Source of the DNA: an uncultured Pelagibacteraceae bacterium
GTDB taxonomy: Bacteria; Pseudomonadota; Alphaproteobacteria; Pelagibacterales; Pelagibacteraceae
Direction of reading: 5' to 3'
Assembly (NCBI GenBank): GCA_902556505.1
Contig: CACDWM010000006.1
Span: forward strand, 1 to 64,000
Length of the DNA stretch: 64,000 nucleotides
This document shows positions 53,531 to 62,332 of this stretch, piece by piece. Numbering within the stretch: the stretch's first letter is position 1; every line of letters begins with the position of its first letter. The translations under genes were made by a program, and so were the position numbers. A model generated the notes under the pieces. It saw only the letters and a program-made list of their open reading frames with translations, made no database searches and had not been told where the DNA came from.

Positions 53531-53951
53531 CTAGCCAATCTTTAATTTTATTGCTTATAATATTAAAAGTGTTTCTAATGATTATTTGCTTTTGTTCGTT
53601 ATTTGCAGTTTGAAGTTTAGCCACTGGATCGTCTATATTCCAGTGTATAATTTGGTTTTTATCAGGCCAAATAGGACATACCTCATTATTTGCGTTATTA
53701 CATACTGTTATTACATGATCCATTTTTATTTCATTATTTATAAACTCTTCAAAGTTTTTAGAACTATAATTAGTTAGATCATAATTTAAATTTTTCTCTA
53801 AAAAACTTCTAACATCAATATTAATTGTTCCAGATGGATTACTACCAGCACTAAAAGCTTTAAATTTATTTGAGTATTCATTATTGATAATACTCTCAGC
53901 TATAATGCTTCTTGCTGAATTTCCTGTGCATACAAATAAAATATTTTTCAT
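53520..53951 (-). CDS. arsC: Low-MW protein tyrosine phosphatase-family arsenate reductase (ArsC)
   Basis: ILFVCTGNSARSIIAES P-loop; VCNNANNEVCPIWP; overlaps the aquaporin gene. Confidence 0.87.
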   Translation of the reverse strand: MKNILFVCTGNSARSIIAESIINNEYSNKFKAFSAGSNPSGTINIDVRSFLEKNLNYDLTNYSSKNFEEFINNEIKMDHVITVCNNANNEVCPIWPDKNQIIHWNIDDPVAKLQTANNEQKQIIIRNTFNIISNKIKDWLDEK

Positions 53952-54175
53952 TAAAAAATAATTTTATAAATTCCGATTACAAATAATGGAATTTGTAATC
54001 CAAAGTTAGTTAAAATGGCCTTATCCTTTAATAAGAAACCTGAAATTGTCCATCCAACAACACCAAGCCCATGAAAATAAATATTCAGCGGGTAAATATT
54101 AAGATTTGTAAGTAAAATACCTGTTAACACTAAAAGTGTACTGATCCACTTTAGATATTTTTTTAAAAATGACAT
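53951..54175 (-). CDS. Small membrane protein, hypothetical
   Basis: 74 aa hydrophobic; abuts arsC. Confidence 0.7.
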   Translation of the reverse strand: MSFLKKYLKWISTLLVLTGILLTNLNIYPLNIYFHGLGVVGWTISGFLLKDKAILTNFGLQIPLFVIGIYKIIF

Positions 54176-54197
54176 TCAAAATTTATATGAATGTTTT

Positions 54198-54215
54198 GTT
54201 AAAGATTTATTACAA
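54198..54215 (-). promoter_or_regulatory. Pho-box-like motif upstream of the arsenate/aquaporin operon
   Basis: Reverse strand TTGTAAT-AAAT-CTTTAAC, ~22 bp before the ATG at 54175; lies within repeat copy A. Confidence 0.4.
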
Positions 54216-54237
54216 TAAACTTTAATGTGATTTAATT

Positions 54238-54279
54238 TTATTGAAGTTCAAAGATAGAAACATAATGTTTCTTTTTAGG
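54238..54279 (-). pseudogene. Remnant of PhyH C-terminus
   Basis: Reverse strand encodes PKKKHYVSIFELQ*, compared with PKKKNYVSIYELQKN* at the end of the intact PhyH gene (62285-63166). Confidence 0.75.
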
Positions 54280-54288
54280 GAATAGAAA

Positions 54289-55440
54289 TCAAAAAAGCTT
54301 CTTTTTGTGTGTCCATGGACCTTTTTTTGTCTTAGGTAAAAACCTTTTTAGATCAACAAGAACTTTTTCGGACAATTTTCTGTAGGTGGTAAGTTTTCCT
54401 CCATAGATATTCAATAAAGGCAATTTTTTAATAATTTTTAGATCAAAAACATAATCCCTTGTAACTTTTGAAGCTGAATTAAAGTCTTCAATTAAAGGTC
54501 GTATTCCTGAATAAGTATCTACGATGTCCTTTGTTCTGATTTGTTTTTTTAAGTAATTGTTTACTGAATTAATTAAATAGCTAATTTCTTTTTTAGATAT
54601 CCCTTTATTTTCTGGTGATTTCACTTCCACTTCAGTTGTTCCAATTAAAGAAAACTTCCCTTTATAAGGTAACACAAATATTATTCTTTTATCTGTATTT
54701 TGAAATGTGAATGCAACGTTTTCTTTGTACAATTTTTTTGTAATGATATGACTTCCTTTAACCAGTCTTATTTTTTTCTTAGATTTTATTTTTATATTTT
54801 TATTTAAAGTTTCATTTATCCATGGTCCAGATGCATTGATTAAAACTTTTGATTTTATTTTTTTTCCATTTTGAAGACTAATGACCCACTCATTATTAAT
54901 AATTTCAGCTTTTTTAACTTTGTTATATTCTAGTATTTTAGCGTTGTTTCTTTTTGCATCTTGAGCGTTTAACTTTGTTAATTTTTTATCATCAATTTGA
55001 ATGTCAAAATATTGAAAACCAGTTTTATATTTTTCTTTAAGAATATTTGAATATTTTTTTGTAAGATCAAATTTTTTTGATTTTGGTATATTGCTTTTGC
55101 CACCTAAATTGTCGTACAAAAACAAACCAAATTTAATTAACCAGGCTGGTCGAATTTTATCTGCATAAGGAATTATAAAAGGAATCGGTTTGGAAATATG
55201 TTTAGCAATTTTATAAACAATTTCTCTTTCTTTGAGAGATTCTCTAACTAATTTGAATTCATAATTTTCTAAATAACGAAGACCACCATGTATTAATTTC
55301 GTCGACCAAGATGAGGTTGCTCCTCCAATCTCACCTTTGTCAGCTAAACAAACTGATAAACCTCTACCTGCAGCATCCCTTGCAATACCTGCGCCGTTTA
55401 TACCGCCACCTATTATGAATAAATCAAAAATTTTAGACAT
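54289..55440 (-). CDS. glpD: FAD-dependent glycerol-3-phosphate dehydrogenase, apparently C-terminally truncated
   Basis: LFIIGGGINGAGIARDAAGRGL, TSSWSTKLIHGGLRYLE, YGGKLTTYRKLSE; 383 aa, ends shortly after GPWTHKKKLF. Confidence 0.88.
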   Translation of the reverse strand: MSKIFDLFIIGGGINGAGIARDAAGRGLSVCLADKGEIGGATSSWSTKLIHGGLRYLENYEFKLVRESLKEREIVYKIAKHISKPIPFIIPYADKIRPAWLIKFGLFLYDNLGGKSNIPKSKKFDLTKKYSNILKEKYKTGFQYFDIQIDDKKLTKLNAQDAKRNNAKILEYNKVKKAEIINNEWVISLQNGKKIKSKVLINASGPWINETLNKNIKIKSKKKIRLVKGSHIITKKLYKENVAFTFQNTDKRIIFVLPYKGKFSLIGTTEVEVKSPENKGISKKEISYLINSVNNYLKKQIRTKDIVDTYSGIRPLIEDFNSASKVTRDYVFDLKIIKKLPLLNIYGGKLTTYRKLSEKVLVDLKRFLPKTKKGPWTHKKKLF

Positions 55441-55584
55441 TTAAATCATGATTTTTTAAAAATATACAACCTCTTTTAGAAATTTAAAATTTTTAAATGA
55501 AATTATTTACAATTTCATAATACCTTAACATTAATTAATTATTAATAAAAAATAAAATAAACTAAACTTAACAGAAGGATAGAT

Positions 55585-56892
55585 ATGAAAAAAATACTTA
55601 GTGTTTTAACAATTCTATTTACTTTCTCTTTTACATCACACAGTTATTCAAAAACAGAAATTCATTGGTGGTACGGAAACAGTGGTTTTCTTGGTGATGT
55701 AATTATTGAAATTGCAAATAGATTTAACGCTTCACAAGATCAATATACGGTCATTCCTACAGGAAAAGGAAGTTATGAAGATAACATGGCGGCAACTATT
55801 GCTGCATTTAGAGCAGGAGACCAACCACACTATTCACAGGTTTATGATGCTGGTGCTGCAATAATGGTAGCGCAAGTAAAAAATGGTGTTGTCATCGGTT
55901 TTGAAGAAATGGCAGAGAAATATGGCATTGATGTAGATGCTGACAATTATATTCCAGGCATTAAAAATTTCTATGCAGACTCTGATGGAAAAATGATTGG
56001 TGTGCCTTTCAATAGCTCAACTTGTTTGATGTATGCAAACATGGACATATTGAAAAAAGTAGGAATTGAGTCAGTTCCAAAAACTTATGAAGAGTTTGAG
56101 GCTATAGCTCCAAAAATTAAAGCTGCCGGATACATACCTTTAGTTCAAAGTCACTTTCCTTGGATATGGACAGAAAATTTCTTTTCAAGACATAATCTAC
56201 TTATGACTGATGGAAACAATGGTTACGATGCTGTTCCAACAAAAACTTTATTTGCTGAAACAGATGCATTTGTAATGCATTGGAAAAAAGTCAAGGAATG
56301 GTATGAAAAAGGCTTTTATGGTTATAAAGGAAGAGCGTGGGGAGATAACCAAGCTCCATTTATAGCTGGTGAAGCTGCATTTTGGTTTGGTTCAGCTGCT
56401 TCGTTCGGTGGAATGAAAGGTGTTGTACCTAACTTTACAGTAAACCATATTCCTTACTGGGATTCTGTAACTGGTGGTAAAGAGTATCCAACGTTTATCG
56501 GTGGTGCTGCTAACTGGATCTTAAATGGTCATACTGAGGAAGAGTACAAAGGACTTGCTAAATTTATAGAATTTATGGGTTCTCCAGAGATGGATCTGTA
56601 TTATCACAATATGACTGGTTACTCTGCAGTAACTAAAGGTGGAATAGAGTTAGCTGAAACTATAAATTTCTATAGAGCTTCTCCATATCATAAAGCAGTT
56701 GGTGAACAATTAAGCTTAGAAGGTTCGACTATTCCTGGTGGATATAGAGCTGGTAATTGGCCACAAATTCGTGAAGTAATTTACGAAAATGTTGAGCCAA
56801 TGTTAAACGGCAAAATATCAATCGAAAAAGGATTGCAGAACATGGATAAAGGTGCAGCTAAATTGTTAAAACAATTCGCTAAAACTTTATAA
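55585..56892 (+). CDS. ugpB: sn-glycerol-3-phosphate ABC transporter substrate-binding protein
   Basis: Signal peptide; IHWWYGNSGFLGDVI...NRFNASQDQYTVIPTGKGSYEDNMAATIAAFRAG. Confidence 0.9.
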   Translation: MKKILSVLTILFTFSFTSHSYSKTEIHWWYGNSGFLGDVIIEIANRFNASQDQYTVIPTGKGSYEDNMAATIAAFRAGDQPHYSQVYDAGAAIMVAQVKNGVVIGFEEMAEKYGIDVDADNYIPGIKNFYADSDGKMIGVPFNSSTCLMYANMDILKKVGIESVPKTYEEFEAIAPKIKAAGYIPLVQSHFPWIWTENFFSRHNLLMTDGNNGYDAVPTKTLFAETDAFVMHWKKVKEWYEKGFYGYKGRAWGDNQAPFIAGEAAFWFGSAASFGGMKGVVPNFTVNHIPYWDSVTGGKEYPTFIGGAANWILNGHTEEEYKGLAKFIEFMGSPEMDLYYHNMTGYSAVTKGGIELAETINFYRASPYHKAVGEQLSLEGSTIPGGYRAGNWPQIREVIYENVEPMLNGKISIEKGLQNMDKGAAKLLKQFAKTL

Positions 56893-56903
56893 TTAATAAT
56901 TTA

Positions 56904-56939
56904 AATAAGGAGGGTGTTGATTTACCCTCCTTATTTTTT
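56904..56939 (+). terminator. Rho-independent terminator/attenuator after ugpB
   Basis: AATAAGGAGGGT-loop-ACCCTCCTTATTTTTT. Confidence 0.87.
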
Positions 56940-56950
56940 ATTTTACTTAT

Positions 56951-57829
56951 ATGAAAAAAGTCCAATTTAAATCTAGCTATTCACAATATTTATTCTTAGC
57001 ACCACAGTTAGGAATTTTATTAATTTTTTTATATTGGCCAATCATACAAACCTTCAGAGATGCATTTACAATGCAAGATGCTTTTGGATTTGGAACGACG
57101 TTTGTATGGTTTGATAATTTTTTATTTATTTTTGATGATCCAGCTTATTTTATAGCTTTCAAATTTACTATTATTTATAGTTTTGTAATTACATTAATTA
57201 CCGGCTCAATCGGTTTGCTGCTTGCCGTTCAGGCCAATAATGTAATACATGGTAAAAGCACTTACAAAACACTTTTAATTTGGCCTTATGCAATTGCGCC
57301 TGCGGTTGTTGGTGTAATGGCAAATTATTTTTTTAGTGAAAGATTTGGGCTGCTTTATCATTTATTTCATGAACTTTGGGGTTTCAATTGGTACGAGAGT
57401 GTTTTTGACTCGTATATTTATGTAATAATAGCTGGTTCTTGGAAGCAAATCAGTGCTAATTTTATTTTCTTCTTGGCAGGTCTTCAAGCTATACAAAAAT
57501 CTGTAATTGAAGCATCAATGATTGATTGTAAAAATAGTTTTAGAAGATTTTGGACAATTACATTCCCATTATTAATGCCAACTACATTCTTCTTAATAAT
57601 TATTAATATAACCTATGCTTTCTTTGATACATTTGGAATTATTGATACTACAACGATAGGTGCTCCTTCAGGTGAAACAAGAACTCTAGTTTATAAAGCC
57701 TACATGGATGGATTTAGAGGATTAGATTTAGGAAGTGCTGGAGCTCAATCAATAATGATGATGTTGATTGTATTAGTAATTACAATTTTTCAATTTAGAT
57801 ATATCGAAGGTAAAATACATTATAATTAA
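56951..57829 (+). CDS. ugpA: G3P ABC transporter permease UgpA
   Basis: SYSQYLFLAPQLGILLIFLYWPIIQTFRDAF; EASMIDCKNSFRRFW EAA loop. Confidence 0.9.
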   Translation: MKKVQFKSSYSQYLFLAPQLGILLIFLYWPIIQTFRDAFTMQDAFGFGTTFVWFDNFLFIFDDPAYFIAFKFTIIYSFVITLITGSIGLLLAVQANNVIHGKSTYKTLLIWPYAIAPAVVGVMANYFFSERFGLLYHLFHELWGFNWYESVFDSYIYVIIAGSWKQISANFIFFLAGLQAIQKSVIEASMIDCKNSFRRFWTITFPLLMPTTFFLIIINITYAFFDTFGIIDTTTIGAPSGETRTLVYKAYMDGFRGLDLGSAGAQSIMMMLIVLVITIFQFRYIEGKIHYN

Positions 57830-58650
57830 TGACTAGATTTATCACATCAAGTTTTTCACATTTAATTTTAATCATTGGAATACTTATCATGGTACTTCCT
57901 GTGTGGATGATTTTTGCTAGCTCAACGCACACAAGTTCAATGATTAATATGAATGGTCTCCAAATGTTTTTAGGAGATAGCTTTTATGAAAATTACTTAC
58001 GGGTTTTATTATATCAGGGTGGTTTCTTTAAAGAGATAACAGCATTAAAAATGTTTTTTAATAGTTTTTTAATGGCTACGGGAGTTGCAATTCTATCCGT
58101 TGTCACATCTTTAATGGCTGCCTACGCATTGGTTTATTATAGAATAAAACATGCAACATTATTGTTTTGGATAATTTTTATCACGATATTAGTACCACTA
58201 GAGTTAAGAATTTTTCCTACTTATTCAGTAATGGCTGAACTTAATTTAGTAAATTCTTACTTTGGATTAATAGTTCCAATTTCAGCATCAGCTATAGCAA
58301 CATTATTCTTTCGACAATTTTATAAAACTGTTCCAGATGAATTACTTGAGTCTGCAAAACTTGATGGGGCAAATACCTGGAGATTTTTTGTTGATTTTTT
58401 AATTCCTTTGTCAAAAACGATGATTGTAGCGATGTTAATATTTATGTTTGTTTTTGGTTACAATCAGTACTTATGGCCGCTATTGGTAACAACTTCAGAG
58501 CAATATTGGACAGTGGTTATGGGATTAAAAATGATGTCGGGTTCTATTGTTCATCGTTTTGCTTTTGTGATGATGTCTATGGTTCCACCAATTTTAATTA
58601 TAATTGTGTTGCAGAAACATTTTATTAAGGGGGTTTTTCAAGATAAATGA
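57829..58650 (+). CDS. ugpE: G3P ABC transporter permease UgpE, first copy
   Basis: LPVWMIFASSTHTS, ELLESAKLDGANTWRFF, FGYNQYLWPLLVTT. Confidence 0.9.
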   Translation: MTRFITSSFSHLILIIGILIMVLPVWMIFASSTHTSSMINMNGLQMFLGDSFYENYLRVLLYQGGFFKEITALKMFFNSFLMATGVAILSVVTSLMAAYALVYYRIKHATLLFWIIFITILVPLELRIFPTYSVMAELNLVNSYFGLIVPISASAIATLFFRQFYKTVPDELLESAKLDGANTWRFFVDFLIPLSKTMIVAMLIFMFVFGYNQYLWPLLVTTSEQYWTVVMGLKMMSGSIVHRFAFVMMSMVPPILIIIVLQKHFIKGVFQDK

Positions 58651-59498
58651 AAATTAAACCACTTCAAATAATTGCTCATATTATTTTAATATTAGGGGTA
58701 TTGTTAATGGTAGTTCCTATTTGGATATCTTTTGCAAGTTCTTCACATGACTCTGTAACTATACTGACGGAAGGTATGAAGTTTCATATAGGTGATCAGC
58801 TAGCAAGAAACTATAACGAAGTTTTAAATGAAAAAGGTGGTTGGTCAGAAGAAGTGACTGCTGCAAAAATGTTTATTAATAGTTTTATAATGGCATTAGG
58901 GATTGCAACACTTAAAGTAGTTATTTCTGCAATGTCAGCATATGCTTTGGTTTATTATAGATTTAAATTAGCTGTACCAATTTTTTGGTTAATCTTTATT
59001 ACTCTACTTGTTCCTTTGGAGGTAAGAATTTTTCCAAGCTATAAAATTGTATCTGATTTAGGTTTAACAAATTCATACACAGGCCTTATTCTTCCGTTAG
59101 TTGCTTCAGCTACAGCAACTTTTTTCTTCAGACAATTTTACAAAACAATTCCAGATGAACTTTTGGAGTCGGCAAAATTAGATGGAGCAAATGCTTGGAG
59201 TTTTTTCATAGATTTCTTGGTACCACTATCAAAAACTATGATAGCAGCAATGTTTATCTTTATGTTCGTATATGGATATAGCCAATATTTATGGCCGCTA
59301 ATAATGACAACTGCAGAAGAATATTGGACTGTTGTAATGGGAATGAAAATTATTTACACAGAAAGCTATGAAGGAGTTGCTTTGCCAAGAACAGCAGAAA
59401 GATTTGCATATATAATTTTATCAATGATCCCACCAGTTTTAGTGGTAGTATTTTTACAAAAATGGTTCATAAAAGGATTAATTCAAACGGAGAAATAA
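58647..59498 (+). CDS. G3P ABC transporter permease UgpE, second (paralogous) copy
   Basis: ELLESAKLDGANAWSFF, YGYSQYLWPLIMTT; similar along its length to the preceding ORF, with extra C-terminal segment TESYEGVALPRTAE. Confidence 0.88.
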   Translation: MKIKPLQIIAHIILILGVLLMVVPIWISFASSSHDSVTILTEGMKFHIGDQLARNYNEVLNEKGGWSEEVTAAKMFINSFIMALGIATLKVVISAMSAYALVYYRFKLAVPIFWLIFITLLVPLEVRIFPSYKIVSDLGLTNSYTGLILPLVASATATFFFRQFYKTIPDELLESAKLDGANAWSFFIDFLVPLSKTMIAAMFIFMFVYGYSQYLWPLIMTTAEEYWTVVMGMKIIYTESYEGVALPRTAERFAYIILSMIPPVLVVVFLQKWFIKGLIQTEK

Positions 59499-60551
59499 AT
59501 GAGTTTTTTAGATTTAAAAAATGTGACTAAGATTTATCCAAACGGAACTAAGGCTGTTCACGAAACTTCATTAAGTGTAGATGAAGGAGAGTTTATGGTT
59601 TTTGTAGGACCAAGTGGATGTGGAAAATCAACTTTATTAAGAATGGTTGCAGGTTTAGAGGACATTACAGAGGGTGATATTAATCTTGATGGAAAATTAA
59701 TTAATGAAGTTGATCCATCTGAGAGAGATGTAGCAATGGTGTTTCAGAACTATGCATTATACCCACATATGAATGTGTATAATAATTTGGCTTATGGTTT
59801 AAAAAACAGAGGAATTGATAAAGAAACAATTGAGCAAAAAGTAAATGATGCAGCTAAGCTGTTACAAATTTCAGATTATTTACAGAGAAAACCTTCAATG
59901 TTATCTGGAGGTCAAAGACAAAGGGTTGCTATGGGAAGAGCAATTGTAAGAAATCCAAAAATATTCTTATTTGATGAACCTCTTTCAAACTTAGATGCAA
60001 AATTAAGAATTCAGATGAGACTTGAAATTAAAAAACTTCAACAAAAGGTTGGAGTAACAAGTATATTTGTTACACATGATCAAGTTGAGGCCATGACACT
60101 TGCTGACAGATTGGCAGTAATTAATAATGGAATTATTGAACAGCTTGGAACTCCTATTGAGATATATGATAATCCAAAATCTTTATTTGTTGCTGGTTTT
60201 ATTGGTTCACCTCAAATGAATTTTTTAAATGGTAATTTAAAAAATAAAACATTATCTGCAGAAGGTTTTGAAATTAAAGATGTTAATACTGACTTTGAGG
60301 GTGAGGTTACATTAGGAATAAGACCTGAGCATTTAGTACAATCTGAGAGTGGTTTAATTAATTTAACAGTAGACTTAGTGGAACAGCTTGGTTCGGATAA
60401 TATTGTTTATGGTCAATTGAAAAATAAAAAAGACTTTTGTTATAGGTGTCCAGGAAATCAAACTGTTGAAAAAGGTTCTAATTTAAGAGTAAATATAGAG
60501 AACAATAAATATTATATTTTTGATAAAAGTACTGGCAAAAGAGTTAATTAA
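59499..60551 (+). CDS. ugpC: G3P ABC transporter ATPase UgpC (MalK family)
   Basis: [37 protein letters not shown]-like C-terminus. Confidence 0.92.
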   Translation: MSFLDLKNVTKIYPNGTKAVHETSLSVDEGEFMVFVGPSGCGKSTLLRMVAGLEDITEGDINLDGKLINEVDPSERDVAMVFQNYALYPHMNVYNNLAYGLKNRGIDKETIEQKVNDAAKLLQISDYLQRKPSMLSGGQRQRVAMGRAIVRNPKIFLFDEPLSNLDAKLRIQMRLEIKKLQQKVGVTSIFVTHDQVEAMTLADRLAVINNGIIEQLGTPIEIYDNPKSLFVAGFIGSPQMNFLNGNLKNKTLSAEGFEIKDVNTDFEGEVTLGIRPEHLVQSESGLINLTVDLVEQLGSDNIVYGQLKNKKDFCYRCPGNQTVEKGSNLRVNIENNKYYIFDKSTGKRVN

Positions 60552-60553
60552 AT

Positions 60554-61474
60554 TTGATTTTAAGTAAACCAAATCATATAAAAATTTATGGTCATCGAGG
60601 AGCTAGAGGTGATCTTCCTGAAAATACTTTAGAGAGTTTCAAATATTTATTTGATAATAATTTTAGTGGATTAGAAGTAGATATTTTATTTTCTAAAGAT
60701 TCGGTGCCAGTAATTACCCATGATTTTTTCTTAGACAGAGATCAGACTAAAGACTTAGATGGTAATTGGATAGAAGATGAATATATGAAAATTAATAGTA
60801 AAACTTATAAAGAATTATTAAATTATGATATAGGAGCTGTTAATAAATTATCTAGTTATGGCAGAAGATTTTTAAATCAAAAAAGTTTAGAAAACCAGAG
60901 AATACCAAATTTAAACAAATTATTTAAATTATTAAAATCTTATGAAACTGAAGATTTAATAATTAATTTAGAATTTAAGTCTAGTCCATTAATTAGCAAT
61001 CTAGTTCCTGAACCTATTGAGATTGTAAAACTTGTAAAGCAAGAAATAGAAATCTCTAATTTAAGCGATCGAATTTTAGTTTCTTCCTTTGATTGGAGAG
61101 TTTTAAAAGAATTTAAATTACAATTACCAAAAATTTCTAGAGGTTATTTATCAACACAACAAGAATTAAAAAAAACAAGGAAAAATATTTATGAAAATTC
61201 ACCTTGGATGGGGTTTATTCCATTTTTTAATAACAGTGAAATTCCAGAAGTTATAAATAATTTAGGTGGAATTGCTTGGCATCCTTTTTACAAAGATATA
61301 AAAAAAAAAAATATTGAAGAAGCACACAATCATGGACTAGTGGTAAATACTTGGACTGTAAATAGAGAAAGCGACATGATGCGGATGATTGAATATGGTG
61401 TAGATGGTATATTTACAGATTATCCTCTAAGGCTGAAAGAACTTTGTGAAAAAGAAAATAAAAAATGGTTTTAG
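60554..61474 (+). CDS. ugpQ: Glycerophosphodiester phosphodiesterase
   Basis: IYGHRGARGDLPENTLESFKYL, VITHDFFLDR, GVDGIFTDYP; non-ATG start. Confidence 0.92.
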   Translation: MILSKPNHIKIYGHRGARGDLPENTLESFKYLFDNNFSGLEVDILFSKDSVPVITHDFFLDRDQTKDLDGNWIEDEYMKINSKTYKELLNYDIGAVNKLSSYGRRFLNQKSLENQRIPNLNKLFKLLKSYETEDLIINLEFKSSPLISNLVPEPIEIVKLVKQEIEISNLSDRILVSSFDWRVLKEFKLQLPKISRGYLSTQQELKKTRKNIYENSPWMGFIPFFNNSEIPEVINNLGGIAWHPFYKDIKKKNIEEAHNHGLVVNTWTVNRESDMMRMIEYGVDGIFTDYPLRLKELCEKENKKWF

Positions 61475-61483
61475 TATATTTTA

Positions 61484-62194
61484 ATGGATTTAAACATAGT
61501 TAATAATGAGGAAAAGTTTTTAGCAGGTAAACTTGAAGGTTACACTTTAAAAGGTGCTGAAAATAAATTTGACAACAAAGGAAACCCTATATCATTTCCA
61601 GGCTGCACAATAATTTGCAATATTCCTATTAATACCGATTTATCTAATCAAATTATTAGTTTCCAAAAAAAAATAGAAAATTTTAATCCTAAAAAAACTT
61701 ATTTCTATTTACCTCCATCTAGTTTTCATATGACATTATTTGATTGTTGTAATTTAAATACAAAAAACACCAATTATTGGCCATCCGATATAGATCCTGA
61801 TATGGATTATAAAGATATAGCTGTTGAATTAAATAAAAAAATTGAAAATTATAATTTTCCAAAACAATTTAATCTTAAACTAAAAACTTTTTTTGGTGGT
61901 TATAGTATTATTTTAGTACCCTTTTCTGAAAAGGATGAAAAAATTCTAAGAAATTGTAGAGATGAACTTAGTAGCTTGTTAAAAATTAAATTTGAAAATC
62001 ATCAAAGATATACTTTCCATATTACTTTAGCTTATATTTTGAGACAACTTAATGAGACTGAAATAAAAAACTTAATTGAATTTAATAAACAACTATCCTC
62101 TGACTTTAATAAAAAATTTCCAAAAATTACTTTCACAAAACCTGAAATGTATACTTTTAAAGATATGCTGGAGTTTAAAAGTATTAATTCTTAA
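61484..62194 (+). CDS. 2H-phosphoesterase-like protein (DUF1868-like)
   Basis: Two HxT motifs: SSFHMTLFDCC and YTFHITLAYIL; follows ugpQ. Confidence 0.68.
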   Translation: MDLNIVNNEEKFLAGKLEGYTLKGAENKFDNKGNPISFPGCTIICNIPINTDLSNQIISFQKKIENFNPKKTYFYLPPSSFHMTLFDCCNLNTKNTNYWPSDIDPDMDYKDIAVELNKKIENYNFPKQFNLKLKTFFGGYSIILVPFSEKDEKILRNCRDELSSLLKIKFENHQRYTFHITLAYILRQLNETEIKNLIEFNKQLSSDFNKKFPKITFTKPEMYTFKDMLEFKSINS

Positions 62195-62220
62195 AGCCTG
62201 TAATAGTTTTTTTTTTTAGA

Positions 62221-62332
62221 AATGACATTTGATTTTTATATAAATGTAATTTTAAAGATTTATTACAATAAACTTTAATGTGATTTAATTTTTTTGAAGT
62301 TCGTAGATAGAAACATAATTTTTCTTCTTAGG
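62221..62332. repeat. 112-bp direct repeat, copy B (PhyH 3' end + downstream DNA)
   Basis: Ungapped match to 54168-54279, constant offset 8053 bp. Confidence 0.9.

Larger units (their letters stand above)
54168..54279. repeat. 112-bp direct repeat, copy A
   Basis: Ungapped alignment to 62221-62332, 13 mismatches (~88% identity), 41-bp perfect core at 54199-54239. Confidence 0.9.
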
